Origin: Carboxylicivirga sp964602515 | Lineage (GTDB): Bacteria; Bacteroidota; Bacteroidia; Bacteroidales; Marinilabiliaceae | Direction of reading: 5' to 3' | Assembly (NCBI GenBank): GCA_964602515.1 | Contig: CAZRRJ010000013.1 | Span: forward strand, 55,564 to 119,563 | Length of the DNA: 64,000 nucleotides | Shown: positions 63,941-64,000 of the stretch, one piece after another | Layout: each line of letters begins with the position of its first letter | Position numbering within the stretch: the stretch's first letter is position 1 | The notes under the pieces: generated by a model | What the model was told of the DNA's origin: nothing | Seen by the model: the letters and a program-made list of their open reading frames with translations, nothing else | Database searches by the model: none | Position numbers and translations under genes: made by a program

Positions 63941-64000
63941 GCGGGAGTAGCTCAGTTGATAGAGCATCAGCCTTCCAAGCTGAGGGTCGCGGGTTTGAGC
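63941..64000 (+). tRNA. tRNA-Gly (anticodon TCC), cut by the window edge
   Basis: It begins GCGGGAGTAGCTCAGTTGAT (acceptor and D arm). The anticodon loop CTTCCAA has TCC at 63974-63976. The sequence ends inside the T arm, so the 3' part is outside. It follows tRNA-Tyr by 77 bases and is probably in the same transcript. Confidence 0.95.

Overview
The window looks like a chromosomal segment of a free-living, probably marine, member of the Bacteroidota (Bacteroidales/Marinilabiliales-like; the exact genus cannot be read from the sequence). The basis is two SusC/SusD pairs, a FecR/ECF sigma cascade, a type IX secretion (T9SS) adhesin with its PorP/SprF partner, PorT, a TamL-type Omp85 lipoprotein, many lipoproteins with Bacteroidota-style signals, AT-rich DNA, few Shine-Dalgarno sequences, and several promoters that fit the Bacteroidota TTTG / TAnnTTTG pattern.

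Layout. (1) 1-3.3 kb: the end of a probable transporter, a GH130 mannosyl phosphorylase and a GH92 alpha-mannosidase, a small locus that fits N-glycan/mannoside use. (2) 3.3-6.7 kb: a YtcJ-like amidohydrolase lipoprotein flanked by gene-poor DNA with hairpins and a three-copy 14-bp repeat. (3) 6.7-12.6 kb: divergent dps and oxyR (peroxide defence), a DbpA-type RNA helicase with a DEFD motif, a Rossmann-fold oxidoreductase and an S9 peptidase. (4) 12.8-23.8 kb, minus strand: a complete ECF sigma, FecR, STN-SusC, SusD, F5/8-type lipoprotein and M60 metalloprotease locus, probably for attacking glycoproteins such as mucins and importing the products. (5) 24.4-28.1 kb: aconitase and an orphan MacB-like permease. 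(6) 28.1-34.6 kb: 1.1 kb of structured non-coding DNA, then a second SusC/SusD pair with no enzymes beside it. (7) 34.6-40.2 kb: a 1519-residue T9SS type-B surface protein and its PorP/SprF partner. (8) 40.3-46.7 kb: gapA, a 42-residue lipoprotein, an acidic two-repeat protein, a subtilase lipoprotein, a stand-alone ACT-like protein divergent from dapA, and a nitroreductase. (9) 46.8-64 kb: mostly housekeeping genes: Ldh and SDR oxidoreductases, small-type purL, a TlpA-like thioredoxin, ubiE/menG, porT, a flavoprotein, a SpoU methyltransferase, tamL, class II aldolase, an SNF symporter, a helix-hairpin-helix protein, rpsU, a Xer recombinase, hpf, tRNA-Tyr and a tRNA-Gly cut by the window edge.

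The clearest integrated system is the sigma-to-M60 locus. FecR and the STN domain of SusC are expected to form a trans-envelope relay that switches on the sigma factor when the substrate is bound. SusD and the F5/8 lipoprotein capture the glycoprotein and M60 cuts it.

The least explained signals are non-coding. A diverged element of about 160-180 bp with TIR-like ends occurs at 28.2 kb and 34.4 kb, with a possible inverted remnant at 40.2 kb. A duplicated palindromic motif lies upstream of the second SusC. A three-copy repeat at 6.3 kb can form alternative hairpins. Several short ORFs in gene-poor DNA may be real micro-genes.
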